Shown piece after piece: positions 1 to 7,341 of a stretch of 64,000 nt of DNA (the stretch's first letter is position 1; each line of letters starts with the position of its first letter). This DNA comes from JAAYXE01 sp964391195 (GTDB taxonomy: Bacteria; Chloroflexota; Anaerolineae; Anaerolineales; UBA4823). The translations under genes were made by a program, and so were the position numbers. The stretch lies in NCBI GenBank assembly GCA_964391195.1, contig CAYMLG010000014.1:1-64000 (forward strand), in the 5' to 3' direction. The notes below the pieces were generated by a model, which worked only from the letters and a program-made list of their open reading frames with translations, was not told the origin of the DNA and ran no database searches.

Positions 1-257
1 GTGTGGCCCATCTTCCCGCAGCCGCAGTAGCACGGGAACTGATTGACCGTATCAGGGTTGGCGACGGCGAATTGATAGGCTTGTTGGACGGTAACCGGAG
101 CGTTTTTCACTTCGGCCGGCATCCCTTCCATCGAAGCCATAGCCAATCCTCGATCCTCTTCGGATGCAGCATTCTCGGAGCATCCGGACAAAGCGCTGGC
201 CAGCAGAATGAGTATGAGGAGAACTGGCTGAATTGTCCTGAGTATGTTCCGAAACAT
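1..257 (-). CDS. PCYCGC-motif lipoprotein, 3' end cut by window edge
   Basis: Reading the minus strand from the ATG at 257 gives an open frame of at least 85 residues that runs off the window. A hydrophobic N-terminal helix ends in a lipobox (LSGC, Cys at residue 26), so the protein is probably lipid-anchored outside the membrane. After a Met-rich stretch comes FPCYCGCGKMGH, the hallmark of the PCYCGC-motif family. The function of that family is not firmly established; the Cys/His cluster suggests metal binding, which is inference. It is divergent from the lipoprotein at 495 with about 237 bp between, and lies beside other small Cys/His-rich proteins. The missing C-terminal part would be expected to carry further cysteines. 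Confidence 0.85.
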   Translation of the reverse strand, partial: MFRNILRTIQPVLLILILLASALSGCSENAASEEDRGLAMASMEGMPAEVKNAPVTVQQAYQFAVANPDTVNQFPCYCGCGKMGH

Positions 258-494
258 GACTTTTGCGATTCTCCATAAATTGGGTTGTACGCGCTGCGTT
301 GACCAGGAATAAGGCTTTCTGGCTATGGTTCACGATAGGTGCTTGCGCCTGTCATTATAGTGAAAGCCGGCCATACGGAAAGCGCCAGATGACGCGATAG
401 GCGGTAGGCAATAATGCCTATATAAAAAAAAGCCGGTTAGCGCGTGACAGGGGACGAACAAGCGAAGTATGATGGCGAAAAGTAGGAGAACCTT
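258..494. promoter_or_regulatory. Divergent intergenic region
   Basis: This spacer separates the PCYCGC lipoprotein (minus) from the lipoprotein at 495 (plus). It contains a short inverted repeat, taggca-ataa-tgccta, at 405-420, followed by an A-rich run. AGGAGA at 484-489 serves as ribosome binding site for the gene at 495. I could not fix a -35/-10 pair with confidence. The inverted repeat could be an operator, but nothing in the sequence identifies the regulator. Confidence 0.35.
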
Positions 495-1058
495 ATGAAA
501 ATAACCCCTATTCTTCTTGCTCTTTCACTGATCCTGGCCGCCTGCAGCCCGGCTAATCAAGCAGCTTCCACTCCCACCAATCCGGTGAGCCCCGAGGAGA
601 CCGTTGTTGAACAACCCAATCCAACGTCCACGGCGCCGGCAGCGCCTCCGGCTGAAGCATTGAACACAGCTACTCCGGAAATTCCCGAAGAGGCCGAGCC
701 ACCTTCTGTGGAAGAGCTGGTCCGCGATGACGAACAGGGCCAGATTTTTGTGACCGTGACCCCATTGAATTTGACAAACCCAGGGGAAGCCCTCGAATTT
801 CAAGTTGATTTGAACACCCACTCGGTTGACCTGAGCATGGACCTGGCTCCAATGGCAACCCTGACCACGGATACGGGAGCAGCCGTCCAGGCCAGCCTGT
901 GGAATGCTCCGCTCGGCGGGCATCACGTCAGTGGGACACTTGTTTTCCCCGGTGCAGTAGACGGAAAGCCTCTCCTGGAGGGGGCGGAAGAGCTGACGCT
1001 GACGATTATTGGGCTGGATGTTCCGGAACGGGTCTTTTGGTGGGAATTGACCTGGTAA
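495..1058 (+). CDS. Secreted lipoprotein of unknown function
   Basis: 187 residues. An N-terminal signal ends in a lipobox (LAAC, Cys at residue 17), predicting a membrane-anchored lipoprotein. Residues about 20-75 are a Pro/Thr/Ala/Glu-rich linker of low complexity. The C-terminal half, about 80-187, looks like a single compact beta-rich domain with alternating hydrophobic strands (for example FQVDLNTHSVDLSMDL) and a conserved-looking HHVSGTLVFPG stretch. The start is supported by AGGAGA nine bases upstream. I do not recognise the domain. Its place between Cys/His-rich proteins makes a role in the same metal-related unit possible, but this is context only. Confidence 0.7.
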   Translation: MKITPILLALSLILAACSPANQAASTPTNPVSPEETVVEQPNPTSTAPAAPPAEALNTATPEIPEEAEPPSVEELVRDDEQGQIFVTVTPLNLTNPGEALEFQVDLNTHSVDLSMDLAPMATLTTDTGAAVQASLWNAPLGGHHVSGTLVFPGAVDGKPLLEGAEELTLTIIGLDVPERVFWWELTW

Positions 1059-1161
1059 CCTTTCGTCGAACCTGGAGGAGCCGAAGAATCTTTAGCCCAA
1101 ATCCTGGTGTTTTACCCCTGATATGATTTTTTCCTGAAGCTGTGAGAGGCGTTGTATCCGG

Positions 1162-1644
1162 ATGTCGAAAACGAAGCGCATGCTGATCCCGATCGGAGCT
1201 GGAATCCTTGGAGCGCTGTTCCTGGCCGGCCTGTATTTTGGCATCGTCTCCTGGGCAGAGGGCCTCGAACATGCTCTGGAGTTCTTCTGGCAGGACCGCT
1301 GGATCGTTATTCCCATTATCCTGGGCTTCGGGGTCCAGGTGTCCCTGTATGCCATCCTGAAAATGCGCTTATATATCCCGGTAGCCAGCACCGGCCCATC
1401 GGGAATACTGACAGGCGCAGGCGGGACCACTTCGACGATCGCCATGGTCGCCTGCTGTGCGCACCATGTCACCGATGTGCTGCCGATCCTGGGATTGACG
1501 GCTGCCGCCGCATTTCTCGCCCAATACCGGACTGCCTTCATGCTGGCCGGGCTGGGTACGACACTGATCGGTATTGGGGTGATGCTCGCTATCCTTATCA
1601 ATGAGCGACGAAAGGCGCTGAGGATGATATTGATTTTGTCGTGA
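1162..1644 (+). CDS. Small polytopic membrane protein with CCAHH motif
   Basis: 160 residues with about four membrane helices (roughly 7-30, 47-68, 82-118 and 123-148). The third helix region carries MVACCAHHVTDVLPILG, a vicinal Cys pair followed by His-His inside or at the edge of the membrane. Vicinal cysteines in a transmembrane helix are known from mercury transporters such as MerT, but overall the protein is not clearly MerT and I do not assign it to a named family. It lies about 100 bp after the lipoprotein gene on the same strand, so the two may be co-transcribed. Metal or thiol chemistry at the membrane is the most reasonable guess. Confidence 0.7.
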   Translation: MSKTKRMLIPIGAGILGALFLAGLYFGIVSWAEGLEHALEFFWQDRWIVIPIILGFGVQVSLYAILKMRLYIPVASTGPSGILTGAGGTTSTIAMVACCAHHVTDVLPILGLTAAAAFLAQYRTAFMLAGLGTTLIGIGVMLAILINERRKALRMILILS

Positions 1645-1684
1645 ATCGGTCTCACTTCACATGAGCGGTGTGAGGACCGGCGGC

Positions 1685-1921
1685 GGCTGGGACCTGCCTG
1701 GCGTAGCTTGGGTGTCTCTCTTTGTGCGCAGCGGTGTGGCGATCCACTCAACTTTCTGGCATAATAATTGCGGCGAACCGGTGTCGCGCGGCTGCGTCAA
1801 CGCCCGACCAGAAGATTCAAAATGGGTGTTCTGCTGGACGCTGCCTACAGTCCAATACGACCCCGGTGATGCAGTTGTTTCGATGCCGGGAGGCACTTCA
1901 ATCGAAGTGATTGATTTATAA
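1685..1921 (+). pseudogene. Remnant of an L,D-transpeptidase (YkuD) C-terminus
   Basis: The frame ending at the stop at 1919-1921 encodes a fragment matching the catalytic end of ErfK/YbiS/YkuD L,D-transpeptidases: a LPGVAWVSLF-like strand, then IHSTFWHNN, then SRGCVNARPEDSKWVFCW, then a final strand ending in EVIDL. Family members normally read HG(T/A)(Y/F)WHNN and SHGCVN. The nucleophilic Cys is kept, but the His of the HGC motif is Arg, and there is no N-terminal half, signal peptide or convincing start. It therefore appears to be a decayed fragment left between the two small membrane-protein genes. Boundaries are approximate. Confidence 0.65.
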
Positions 1922-1933
1922 AAAAGCCCAGAG

Positions 1934-2281
1934 ATGAACACAAAACAGGCCATCCTTCTTATCGCAGTAATTTTTATGTTCTTCGCAGTCGTGCAGCCCG
2001 CACTGGCGGCTGGAACGCCGCAGCCCGGTGATCCCCCAGCCCAGGTTCAGCAGTCCGCAGGCGCCTCCAGTGGTTTTCCCTGGTTGGGGATCCTGGTGTT
2101 GGGATTGGCGGGTGTGGCGTATGTGGTGGTTAAGAGCAAAACGCCATCCCCCACGCCGACTGCAAACTGCTGCGCGCCGGTCATCGACGAAGCCAAACTG
2201 GAACGAGAGCGCAAAAGGATCCTGGAGTATGAAAACCGGTCACAGCTTGCAGCCCCCACGAACGATGGGGTTGAGTCATAA
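1934..2281 (+). CDS. Small membrane protein with CC motif and charged tail
   Basis: 115 residues. Residues 1-25 form a signal peptide or first helix (ending ALAAG). A Pro/Gln-rich external stretch of about 25 residues is followed by a second helix at about 50-68. A cytoplasmic tail begins with TANCCAPVIDEAKLERERK, that is, a vicinal Cys pair before a charged alpha-helical segment. No family recognised. It follows the CCAHH membrane protein on the same strand, separated by the transpeptidase remnant, and shares the vicinal-cysteine theme, so it may belong to the same metal or thiol-handling unit. The ribosome binding site is weak. Confidence 0.6.
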   Translation: MNTKQAILLIAVIFMFFAVVQPALAAGTPQPGDPPAQVQQSAGASSGFPWLGILVLGLAGVAYVVVKSKTPSPTPTANCCAPVIDEAKLERERKRILEYENRSQLAAPTNDGVES

Positions 2282-2290
2282 GCGCTCCGC

Positions 2291-2623
2291 TCACGGACAA
2301 AGCGCCTGAATAATTTGATCGATAATCTCTCGCCTGGAACCGCTTTCTGCATCGTCTACATAAATCTCGGTTTTGCTGCTGTAGGAGTGCAGGATGACGG
2401 AAACAGGCTCAAGACAAGAATCGGCCACCAGGAGAACCACCAGTTGGCACGTGCATGGTGAATTTAGATCGTGAGAACAGATACCCGTAGCAAGCGAAGC
2501 GCAGGCCGAATCGATCTCAAATGAGCGCGCGGCGTGCAGCCCTGTATGATTGAGCTGCTGCACGATGTAAGAGACGGAAGTCTCACAGTCGAAGGGAAGG
2601 TCAAGAAGGCGCAGGGTGGACAT
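2291..2623 (-). CDS. Small cytosolic protein with Cys/His-rich metal-site-like motif
   Basis: 110 residues from the ATG at 2623, chosen because GGAG sits six bases upstream; an in-frame ATG at 2635 is possible but has a poorer context. There is no signal or membrane segment. The central part has C-x(6)-C-x-H-x(5)-C-x-C (around ATGICSHDLNSPCTCQLVVLL), followed by beta-strand-like segments (PVSVILHSYSS, TEIYVDD). Cys and His spacing of this kind is typical of small metal-binding domains. It converges on the membrane protein at 1934 with 9 bp between the stops. Not assigned to a named family; function unknown. Confidence 0.6.
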   Translation of the reverse strand: MSTLRLLDLPFDCETSVSYIVQQLNHTGLHAARSFEIDSACASLATGICSHDLNSPCTCQLVVLLVADSCLEPVSVILHSYSSKTEIYVDDAESGSRREIIDQIIQALCP

Positions 2624-2707
2624 AAGGGACTCCATTCTGAGATCAGTTTATATCCAGAAGGGGTAGAATTCACAAGCGCCATTTTGCGGATCAGTTGAAT
2701 AAGCAAT

Positions 2708-2741
2708 ATCGCTCAGGAAGATCTTCCCTGAGCGATTTTTA
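2708..2741 (+). terminator. Terminator-like hairpin read on the plus strand
   Basis: The arms atcgctcagg and cctgagcgat flank an eight- to nine-base loop and are followed by TTTTT on the plus strand. The nearest plus-strand gene ends at 2281, over 400 bases upstream, with a minus-strand gene in between. It may end a long read-through transcript or a small RNA. Confidence 0.55.
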
Positions 2742-2810
2742 ATTCAATAGAGCTGGATTAATTGTCGCTGACAATCCATCAGGCGTTGCTAGGATAAATA
2801 TTAAAATGAC

Positions 2811-2877
2811 AGGCCCGGCGGTTTGTGGCTCATCGGCCTGGCTGGCAGGCTTTCGTTAACCACAAACCGCCGGGCCT
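2811..2877. repeat. Perfect 18-bp inverted repeat downstream of tRNA-Met
   Basis: aggcccggcggtttgtgg (2811-2828) is repeated inverted at 2860-2877, with a 31-base spacer. The minus strand, downstream of the tRNA-Met gene, continues into a T/A-rich stretch (ATTTTAATATTT), so it could act as the tRNA terminator, although the loop is long for an intrinsic terminator. A partial copy of the arm core, ccggcggt, occurs at 2886-2893. Confidence 0.6.
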
Positions 2878-2910
2878 ATGGATGTCCGGCGGTCTATGTT
2901 GGATCTCAGG

Positions 2911-2982
2911 TAGCGGGGAGAGGATTCGAACCTCTGACCTTCGGGTTATGAGCCCGACGAGCTGCCACTGCTCCACCCCGCA
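2911..2982 (-). tRNA. Initiator tRNA-Met (CAT)
   Basis: The minus strand folds as a 72-nt tRNA: a 7-bp acceptor stem with a mismatch at 1:72 (T-T), a 4-bp D stem, a 5-bp anticodon stem, loop CTCATAA giving anticodon CAT, a 5-nt variable loop, and a T arm with TTCGAAT. The three consecutive G-C pairs in the anticodon stem (GGG/CCC) and the unpaired first position are initiator tRNA hallmarks, so this is tRNA-fMet rather than elongator Met. CCA is not encoded. A strong promoter lies just upstream. Confidence 0.93.
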
Positions 2983-3006
2983 ACGCTCTGTTTTCAAGCG
3001 GCCCAC

Positions 3007-3035
3007 ATTGTAACACGTCCACAAGGCGTAGTCAA
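3007..3035 (-). promoter_or_regulatory. Promoter of tRNA-fMet
   Basis: On the minus strand TTGACT (3030-3035) and TACAAT (3007-3012) are separated by exactly 17 bases, a near-consensus housekeeping sigma promoter. Its -10 box ends 24 bases before the tRNA 5' end. Confidence 0.8.
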
Positions 3036-3098
3036 GGCCGATTCGGCCTGTGTTAAAGCTTTCTCAAAGTCGTGAGCCAGGCTTTAAAGAATCGGCTT

Positions 3099-3479
3099 TC
3101 AATTATCCCCTAAAAAGAGCAGAATCCAACGTTCCAGATTGCTCATTTGAGTTGGCACGACGGTGGGCCGGGGAGTTGGGGTTGGGGGTTGGGAGCCGGG
3201 GGAGATGGGCACAACCGGGTTGTCTCCAGGGCGGACCATATGCCCATCCTCGTACGCCCAGTCCTCCACCGCTTTTTCGGAGGTCGCATAAGCGAGATCG
3301 GCCTGCAATGCCACGCGGGTCTCGACCTGGTTCGTTGCTTTGGCGCTGACCACCTCAAGCTCCGCAGACAGCTCGCGCAGCTTTGCCATGCGGTTGTTAA
3401 AATCGACCACCAGGGCGACTAACAGGACCAGGGTAAGGATCAGGAGAGCGTATTTCCATCCGACGCGGTGTGCATTCAT
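3099..3479 (-). CDS. FtsB/DivIC-like septum formation protein
   Basis: 126 residues from the ATG at 3479, which has GAGG eight bases upstream; longer in-frame starts lack this. A short basic N-terminus (MNAHRVGWKY) is followed by one membrane helix at about 11-27. Next comes a coiled coil at about 30-62 (FNNRMAKLRELSAELEVV), then a Pro/Thr-rich stretch and a short hydrophobic C-terminus. This is the layout of the FtsB/DivIC/FtsL group, which link the divisome across the membrane. The C-terminal PTPTPRPT linker is unusual for FtsB. The gene sits alone between two tRNA genes on the same strand. Confidence 0.65.
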   Translation of the reverse strand: MNAHRVGWKYALLILTLVLLVALVVDFNNRMAKLRELSAELEVVSAKATNQVETRVALQADLAYATSEKAVEDWAYEDGHMVRPGDNPVVPISPGSQPPTPTPRPTVVPTQMSNLERWILLFLGDN

Positions 3480-3706
3480 TCGAATCGCCTCGTTTCGTTC
3501 GCAAATGACTTTGCTCTCTCTCATCTTACCGCATGCCGGGCAGGGTGACAAGGAGGCCGGGGAGGTTTACCGCTCCACAAAAATGATGGTCCTTCAGGCT
3601 GCAAGCATAATATAATGTTACTGGCAACGAAATTGCAACCCCCTGGGAGAGCGGGCCCGCCCATACGACCAGGGGCAGGTGCATGGCAAGCGACAGCGGT
3701 TAATAT

Positions 3707-3733
3707 AGAAAACCCTCTCTTTTACAGAGAGGG
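3707..3733 (-). terminator. Intrinsic terminator of tRNA-Leu
   Basis: On the minus strand CCCTCTCT-GTAAA-AGAGAGGG is followed by TTTTCTATATT, four bases after the tRNA-Leu 3' end. Confidence 0.8.
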
Positions 3734-3736
3734 CTG

Positions 3737-3820
<84 letters not shown>

Positions 3821-3831
3821 GTGCGGACGAT

Positions 3832-3859
3832 ATTGTACACCGAATTTGGAAATTGTCAA
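3832..3859 (-). promoter_or_regulatory. Promoter of tRNA-Leu
   Basis: On the minus strand TTGACA (3854-3859) and TACAAT (3832-3837) are separated by 16 bases, with TG just before the -10 box. This is a near-consensus promoter ending 11 bases from the tRNA 5' end. Confidence 0.85.
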
Positions 3860-3873
3860 CCTTTTGCAATAAG

Positions 3874-3902
3874 TTGATTCCGGAATCGGCCCATGCTATA
3901 AT
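3874..3902 (+). promoter_or_regulatory. Promoter of the sensor gene at 3917
   Basis: TTGATT (3874-3879), a 17-base spacer, and TATAAT (3897-3902). The ATG is only 15 bases beyond the -10 box, so the transcript would have a leader of about 8 bases and no Shine-Dalgarno sequence. Confidence 0.75.
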
Positions 3903-3916
3903 CTACGTAATTTAAA

Positions 3917-6271
3917 ATGGAATCATTACTTGGGCGCGTCCTGACTCTTTTATCGACCAACGCGGGCAGCCTGACATATCATCTGGTGCTGGCGTACTCG
4001 GTCTTTGGTTCATTGTTAACCGCTCTTCCCTTATTGGCGGGGGGTATGAGTTCGCGCGCACGCCGGATGGTGACAGGATTAGGGCTGTTGTTGCTCCTGC
4101 GTGTGGGGATTTTCGTGCTCGCCGGGTGGGCCTGGCAGGGTGCGTTGGGCCCGGAGTACTTGCTGCCGATCGCCGACCGGTCGGTGACCCTGCTGGGGCT
4201 GATCTTGATCGTGTGGATGTGGGCCTTCCCCGTCCATTCTCGCGGGGCAGACGCCGGTACTTTTCTGCTCGTGCTGCTCACCACTGCAGTGATTGCTATG
4301 GGGGCGGTTTGGTGGTCGTCTCAGGCGGAAGCCGGTCCGGTTGCTTTCAATGGTTCCCTGGTGGATACCGGGGCTGAGATCCTGGCGCTCACGCTGATAG
4401 CCCTGGGCATTCTATTCTTGATGTTGAGCAAGCCCGATGGTTATGGGATCGGCCTGGGCATGCTGCTGTTGAATTTCATCGGGCACCTGGTACATCTGCT
4501 GTTCCCCCCTGCCGGCGGAGATTACGCCGGGGCCGTACGCCTGGCGCAGATGGCTTCCTATCCGCTGCTGCTGTTCCTCCCTCATCGTTTTCTCCTCTTG
4601 CAAGAAGGAGCTGGGCGGGCGCTGACTGAAGGCGCCTCCCATCTTCCGGAGACCGACCCGAAGCTGCTGTCCACTTTTCTGGCTTTATCAACGGAAACCG
4701 ATCCGGATCGGGTCTGCCAGGCCGTGGCGGCGGCGATCTCGCGCCTGATGGCGGCGGATTTATGCCTGTTCGTGCAGACCGTGGAGACCGAAGGGCAGCT
4801 CTCCCTGCAGTGCGGGTATAACTTAATCCGGGAGCAGCAGCTTGCGCCCCTTCCGGTCGAACGGTTCAACGCCGCCGGGCTGGCTGCTGCCTTGAGCCAC
4901 GGTAGGTCCTTGCGCTTACCTGCGAACAGCGCCGAGAATGAGGTGGGGGAGATACCCGTACTCCTCGGGTTGAAGCAGAGCGGCCATTTATTGGCCGTGC
5001 CTGTGACCCGGCCTGAAGCCCAAAAGTCCCTGGGAATCGTGCTGCTCTCGCCCTATTCGAACCGCACCTGGACGGCAGAAGACCAGGTGACGCTGACAGA
5101 AATCGCCCGCGACGTGGCGTACTTCTTGCAACGTAACAGGCAGTTGGCTGGCCTGGAAATCGAAGTGGCTGAAAGCAAAACCGCACTGCAGGCGCTGCAA
5201 GAACAGTTCGCCCAGGCACAGCAGGAGAATGAAAACCTGGCCGGCAGGCTGGGTGCACTGCAACAGACGGCTGACGAAGAACATTTACAACTGGAAAGCC
5301 TGGCTGCTATGCTGGCCGAGTATGAAGAGGTCAGGGGAACCCTCGCCCAACTCCAGGCCGAGAATGAAACGCTGCGCCAGTCCATGCCTCAGATCGAGGA
5401 ACAGATGGGAGGCGAGCTGCGGCTTGCCCTGCAAGAAGTAGCTCTGCTCCGGGGGGCGCTGGCCGAGGCCGATCACAAAATCCAGATGCTTCAGCAGGGC
5501 GCTGCCGCCAGACCCCTCTCCGCCGAAAAGCTGGAAGAAATGGCCGAGATCGCTCAAGAACTGCGCCGGCCGCTCGCCTCTACCATCGGCTACACCGAAC
5601 TGCTCCTGGGTGAGAGTCTGGGTCTGCTGGTCGAGCCGCAGAAGAAGTCGCTGGAGAAGATCCGGGCCTCGATGGAGCGGTTGAACAGCCTGATCGACGA
5701 GCTGCTGAGACTGATCCATTCTCAGAATGTGCAGATCTTCATCCCAAAGGAACCGGTCGAGATCCGCCTCGTGCTCACCGATGCGGTCTCTCAAATCCGG
5801 CCGGACCTGGAGAAAAAGCGGATTTCGCTGCGGGTCGAGATTCCAGAACGCCTGCCCCCGTTGCATGCCGATCCGGCTGCCCTGCGGAAGGTGATCCACC
5901 GCCTGCTCCAGAACGCCGGGCAGAACACGCCTGAAGGAGGGATTGTCTGGCTGCGGGCGAAGATCGAAAGCCGGGAGGCCCAGGAAGATTACCTGCTCGT
6001 CCAGGTTGCCGATAACGGCCCCGGCATCCCCCAGGAGGAGCGGGCACGCCTGTTTTCACAGGCGAGCGTCCGCCCGGCCGAAGGTGTCAGGGCAGAGGAA
6101 CTGGACCTGGCGATGGTCAGGACGATCGTCGAGGAACACGGCGGGCGCATCTGGGTAGACAGTGATCCCGGACACGGTACGATCTTCTCGGTCCTGCTGC
6201 CTTTGGAAAACACCGGCCGGCCCCATAATAACGGTCGCAGCGCCGGATTTTCCCTGGGAGCCGCGACATGA
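3917..6271 (+). CDS. Membrane histidine-kinase-like sensor with degenerate catalytic motifs
   Basis: 784 residues. About seven membrane helices (1-230) are followed by a GAF-like domain (about 255-400), a long coiled coil (about 405-520), a HisKA-like helix pair (about 540-605) and an HATPase_c fold (about 650-765). The H-box reads AQELRRPL, so the phospho-accepting His is Gln547. In the ATPase the N box (LLQNAGQN) and G1 (ADNGPGIP) are present, but the G2 loop, usually GLGLA, is ELDLA at 728-732. It may therefore be a pseudokinase or an allosteric sensor rather than an active kinase; this is inferred from the motifs. The stop overlaps the start of the LysM gene by 4 bases (ATGA), so the two are translationally coupled. 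Confidence 0.85.
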   Translation: MESLLGRVLTLLSTNAGSLTYHLVLAYSVFGSLLTALPLLAGGMSSRARRMVTGLGLLLLLRVGIFVLAGWAWQGALGPEYLLPIADRSVTLLGLILIVWMWAFPVHSRGADAGTFLLVLLTTAVIAMGAVWWSSQAEAGPVAFNGSLVDTGAEILALTLIALGILFLMLSKPDGYGIGLGMLLLNFIGHLVHLLFPPAGGDYAGAVRLAQMASYPLLLFLPHRFLLLQEGAGRALTEGASHLPETDPKLLSTFLALSTETDPDRVCQAVAAAISRLMAADLCLFVQTVETEGQLSLQCGYNLIREQQLAPLPVERFNAAGLAAALSHGRSLRLPANSAENEVGEIPVLLGLKQSGHLLAVPVTRPEAQKSLGIVLLSPYSNRTWTAEDQVTLTEIARDVAYFLQRNRQLAGLEIEVAESKTALQALQEQFAQAQQENENLAGRLGALQQTADEEHLQLESLAAMLAEYEEVRGTLAQLQAENETLRQSMPQIEEQMGGELRLALQEVALLRGALAEADHKIQMLQQGAAARPLSAEKLEEMAEIAQELRRPLASTIGYTELLLGESLGLLVEPQKKSLEKIRASMERLNSLIDELLRLIHSQNVQIFIPKEPVEIRLVLTDAVSQIRPDLEKKRISLRVEIPERLPPLHADPAALRKVIHRLLQNAGQNTPEGGIVWLRAKIESREAQEDYLLVQVADNGPGIPQEERARLFSQASVRPAEGVRAEELDLAMVRTIVEEHGGRIWVDSDPGHGTIFSVLLPLENTGRPHNNGRSAGFSLGAAT

Positions 6272-7230
6272 AGAGCCAGAGCCAGGTCCTGTGGGGGTTT
6301 CTGGCTGCACTGGTGTCAAGCGGGATCCTCCTCGGTGGGTTGGTGATCTCCCTGGTTGAAAGCGGAGAGCGAGCCGTGATGGTGGTCACGGACACGTCCC
6401 AGCCGGCGACCGCCGGGGCAGTGGAACAAACTCTGCCTCCCGGCGTTCCGAGCGATACGCCGGCCCCGACGCTCCCTCCCACCAGCACACCGACCTTCCC
6501 CCCACCGACGAGCTGCCCTCCGCCTGCAAATTGGACGGCGGTGATGGTGGGGGTGGACGAAACCTTGCTCAGTCTGGCGAGCAGGTACGGCACCACGACA
6601 GATGCTCTCCGGGACGCGAACTGCCTGCTAATCGACACGCTCTACCCGGGAAGCGTGGTGTACGTGCCACCGGTATCCACGGCGCCTCCTCCGACAAGCA
6701 CTGCGACCGAAGCGCCAACGCCCACGCCCATCTCGACCCGTACACCCATCCTATGCGGGCCGCCGCGGGGCTGGGTACAGTACCGGGTTCAGGCAGGGGA
6801 TACCCTCTACAGGATCAGCCGGATGGTGGGGGTGCAGGTTGCCGACCTACAGCGGGCGAACTGCCTGGGGAATTCTGTGATCATACGCACAGGACAGCTC
6901 TTGTACGTGCCGTATGTTCCCACCCGGACACCCTTCCCGACGCCAACGGTCACGACGACCCCGCCGGCTCCGCCGACAGCGGCGGCAACGTTTACGTCGA
7001 CCAGCCCGCCGCCGACAGCCACTGAGCTGCCGCCGACAACCACGCTGGCTCCGCCGACGGATACGACCCCGCCGCCTCCGACCGAAACCTCGGCACCGCC
7101 GACGGTCACCCTGGCGCCGCCAACGGAGACGTCGGCGCCTCCCCCGGCGACAGCTACCCCGGTTCCACCCACCCCAACTGAACCGGTGCCAGTGCCAACC
7201 ATTATCAACACGATTACCGCCGATTCATAA
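6268..7230 (+). CDS. Membrane-anchored protein with two LysM domains and Pro/Thr-rich tail
   Basis: 320 residues. One N-terminal membrane helix (about 8-30) is followed by a Pro/Thr linker. The first LysM domain (about 85-135) contains DETLLSLASRYGTT and the second (about 165-215) contains AGDTLYRISRMVG; each has paired Cys (CPPP...NCL, CGPP...NCL). Residues 220-310 are a low-complexity Pro/Thr/Ala tract (TETSAPPTVTLAPPTETSAP-like repeats). LysM domains bind N-acetylglucosamine polymers, so the protein probably holds onto peptidoglycan outside the membrane. It is translationally coupled to the upstream sensor, suggesting cell-wall sensing. Confidence 0.85.
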   Translation: MKSQSQVLWGFLAALVSSGILLGGLVISLVESGERAVMVVTDTSQPATAGAVEQTLPPGVPSDTPAPTLPPTSTPTFPPPTSCPPPANWTAVMVGVDETLLSLASRYGTTTDALRDANCLLIDTLYPGSVVYVPPVSTAPPPTSTATEAPTPTPISTRTPILCGPPRGWVQYRVQAGDTLYRISRMVGVQVADLQRANCLGNSVIIRTGQLLYVPYVPTRTPFPTPTVTTTPPAPPTAAATFTSTSPPPTATELPPTTTLAPPTDTTPPPPTETSAPPTVTLAPPTETSAPPPATATPVPPTPTEPVPVPTIINTITADS

Positions 7231-7341
7231 TTGCGGTAAGACGAGGATCACACGGCCATCTTCCAGATGGCGCAGCCTGCCTGCCCCTATGCGGGTTCAC
7301 GCGCTCCATCTCGGGTAGGGCAGATCATGCGGTAGTTCACT

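Noticed and set aside
1162..1644. Annotation of the CCAHH membrane protein as MerT mercury transporter
   Set aside because: Only the vicinal Cys pair is shared; helix order and flanking genes (no merR, merA, merP) do not support it.
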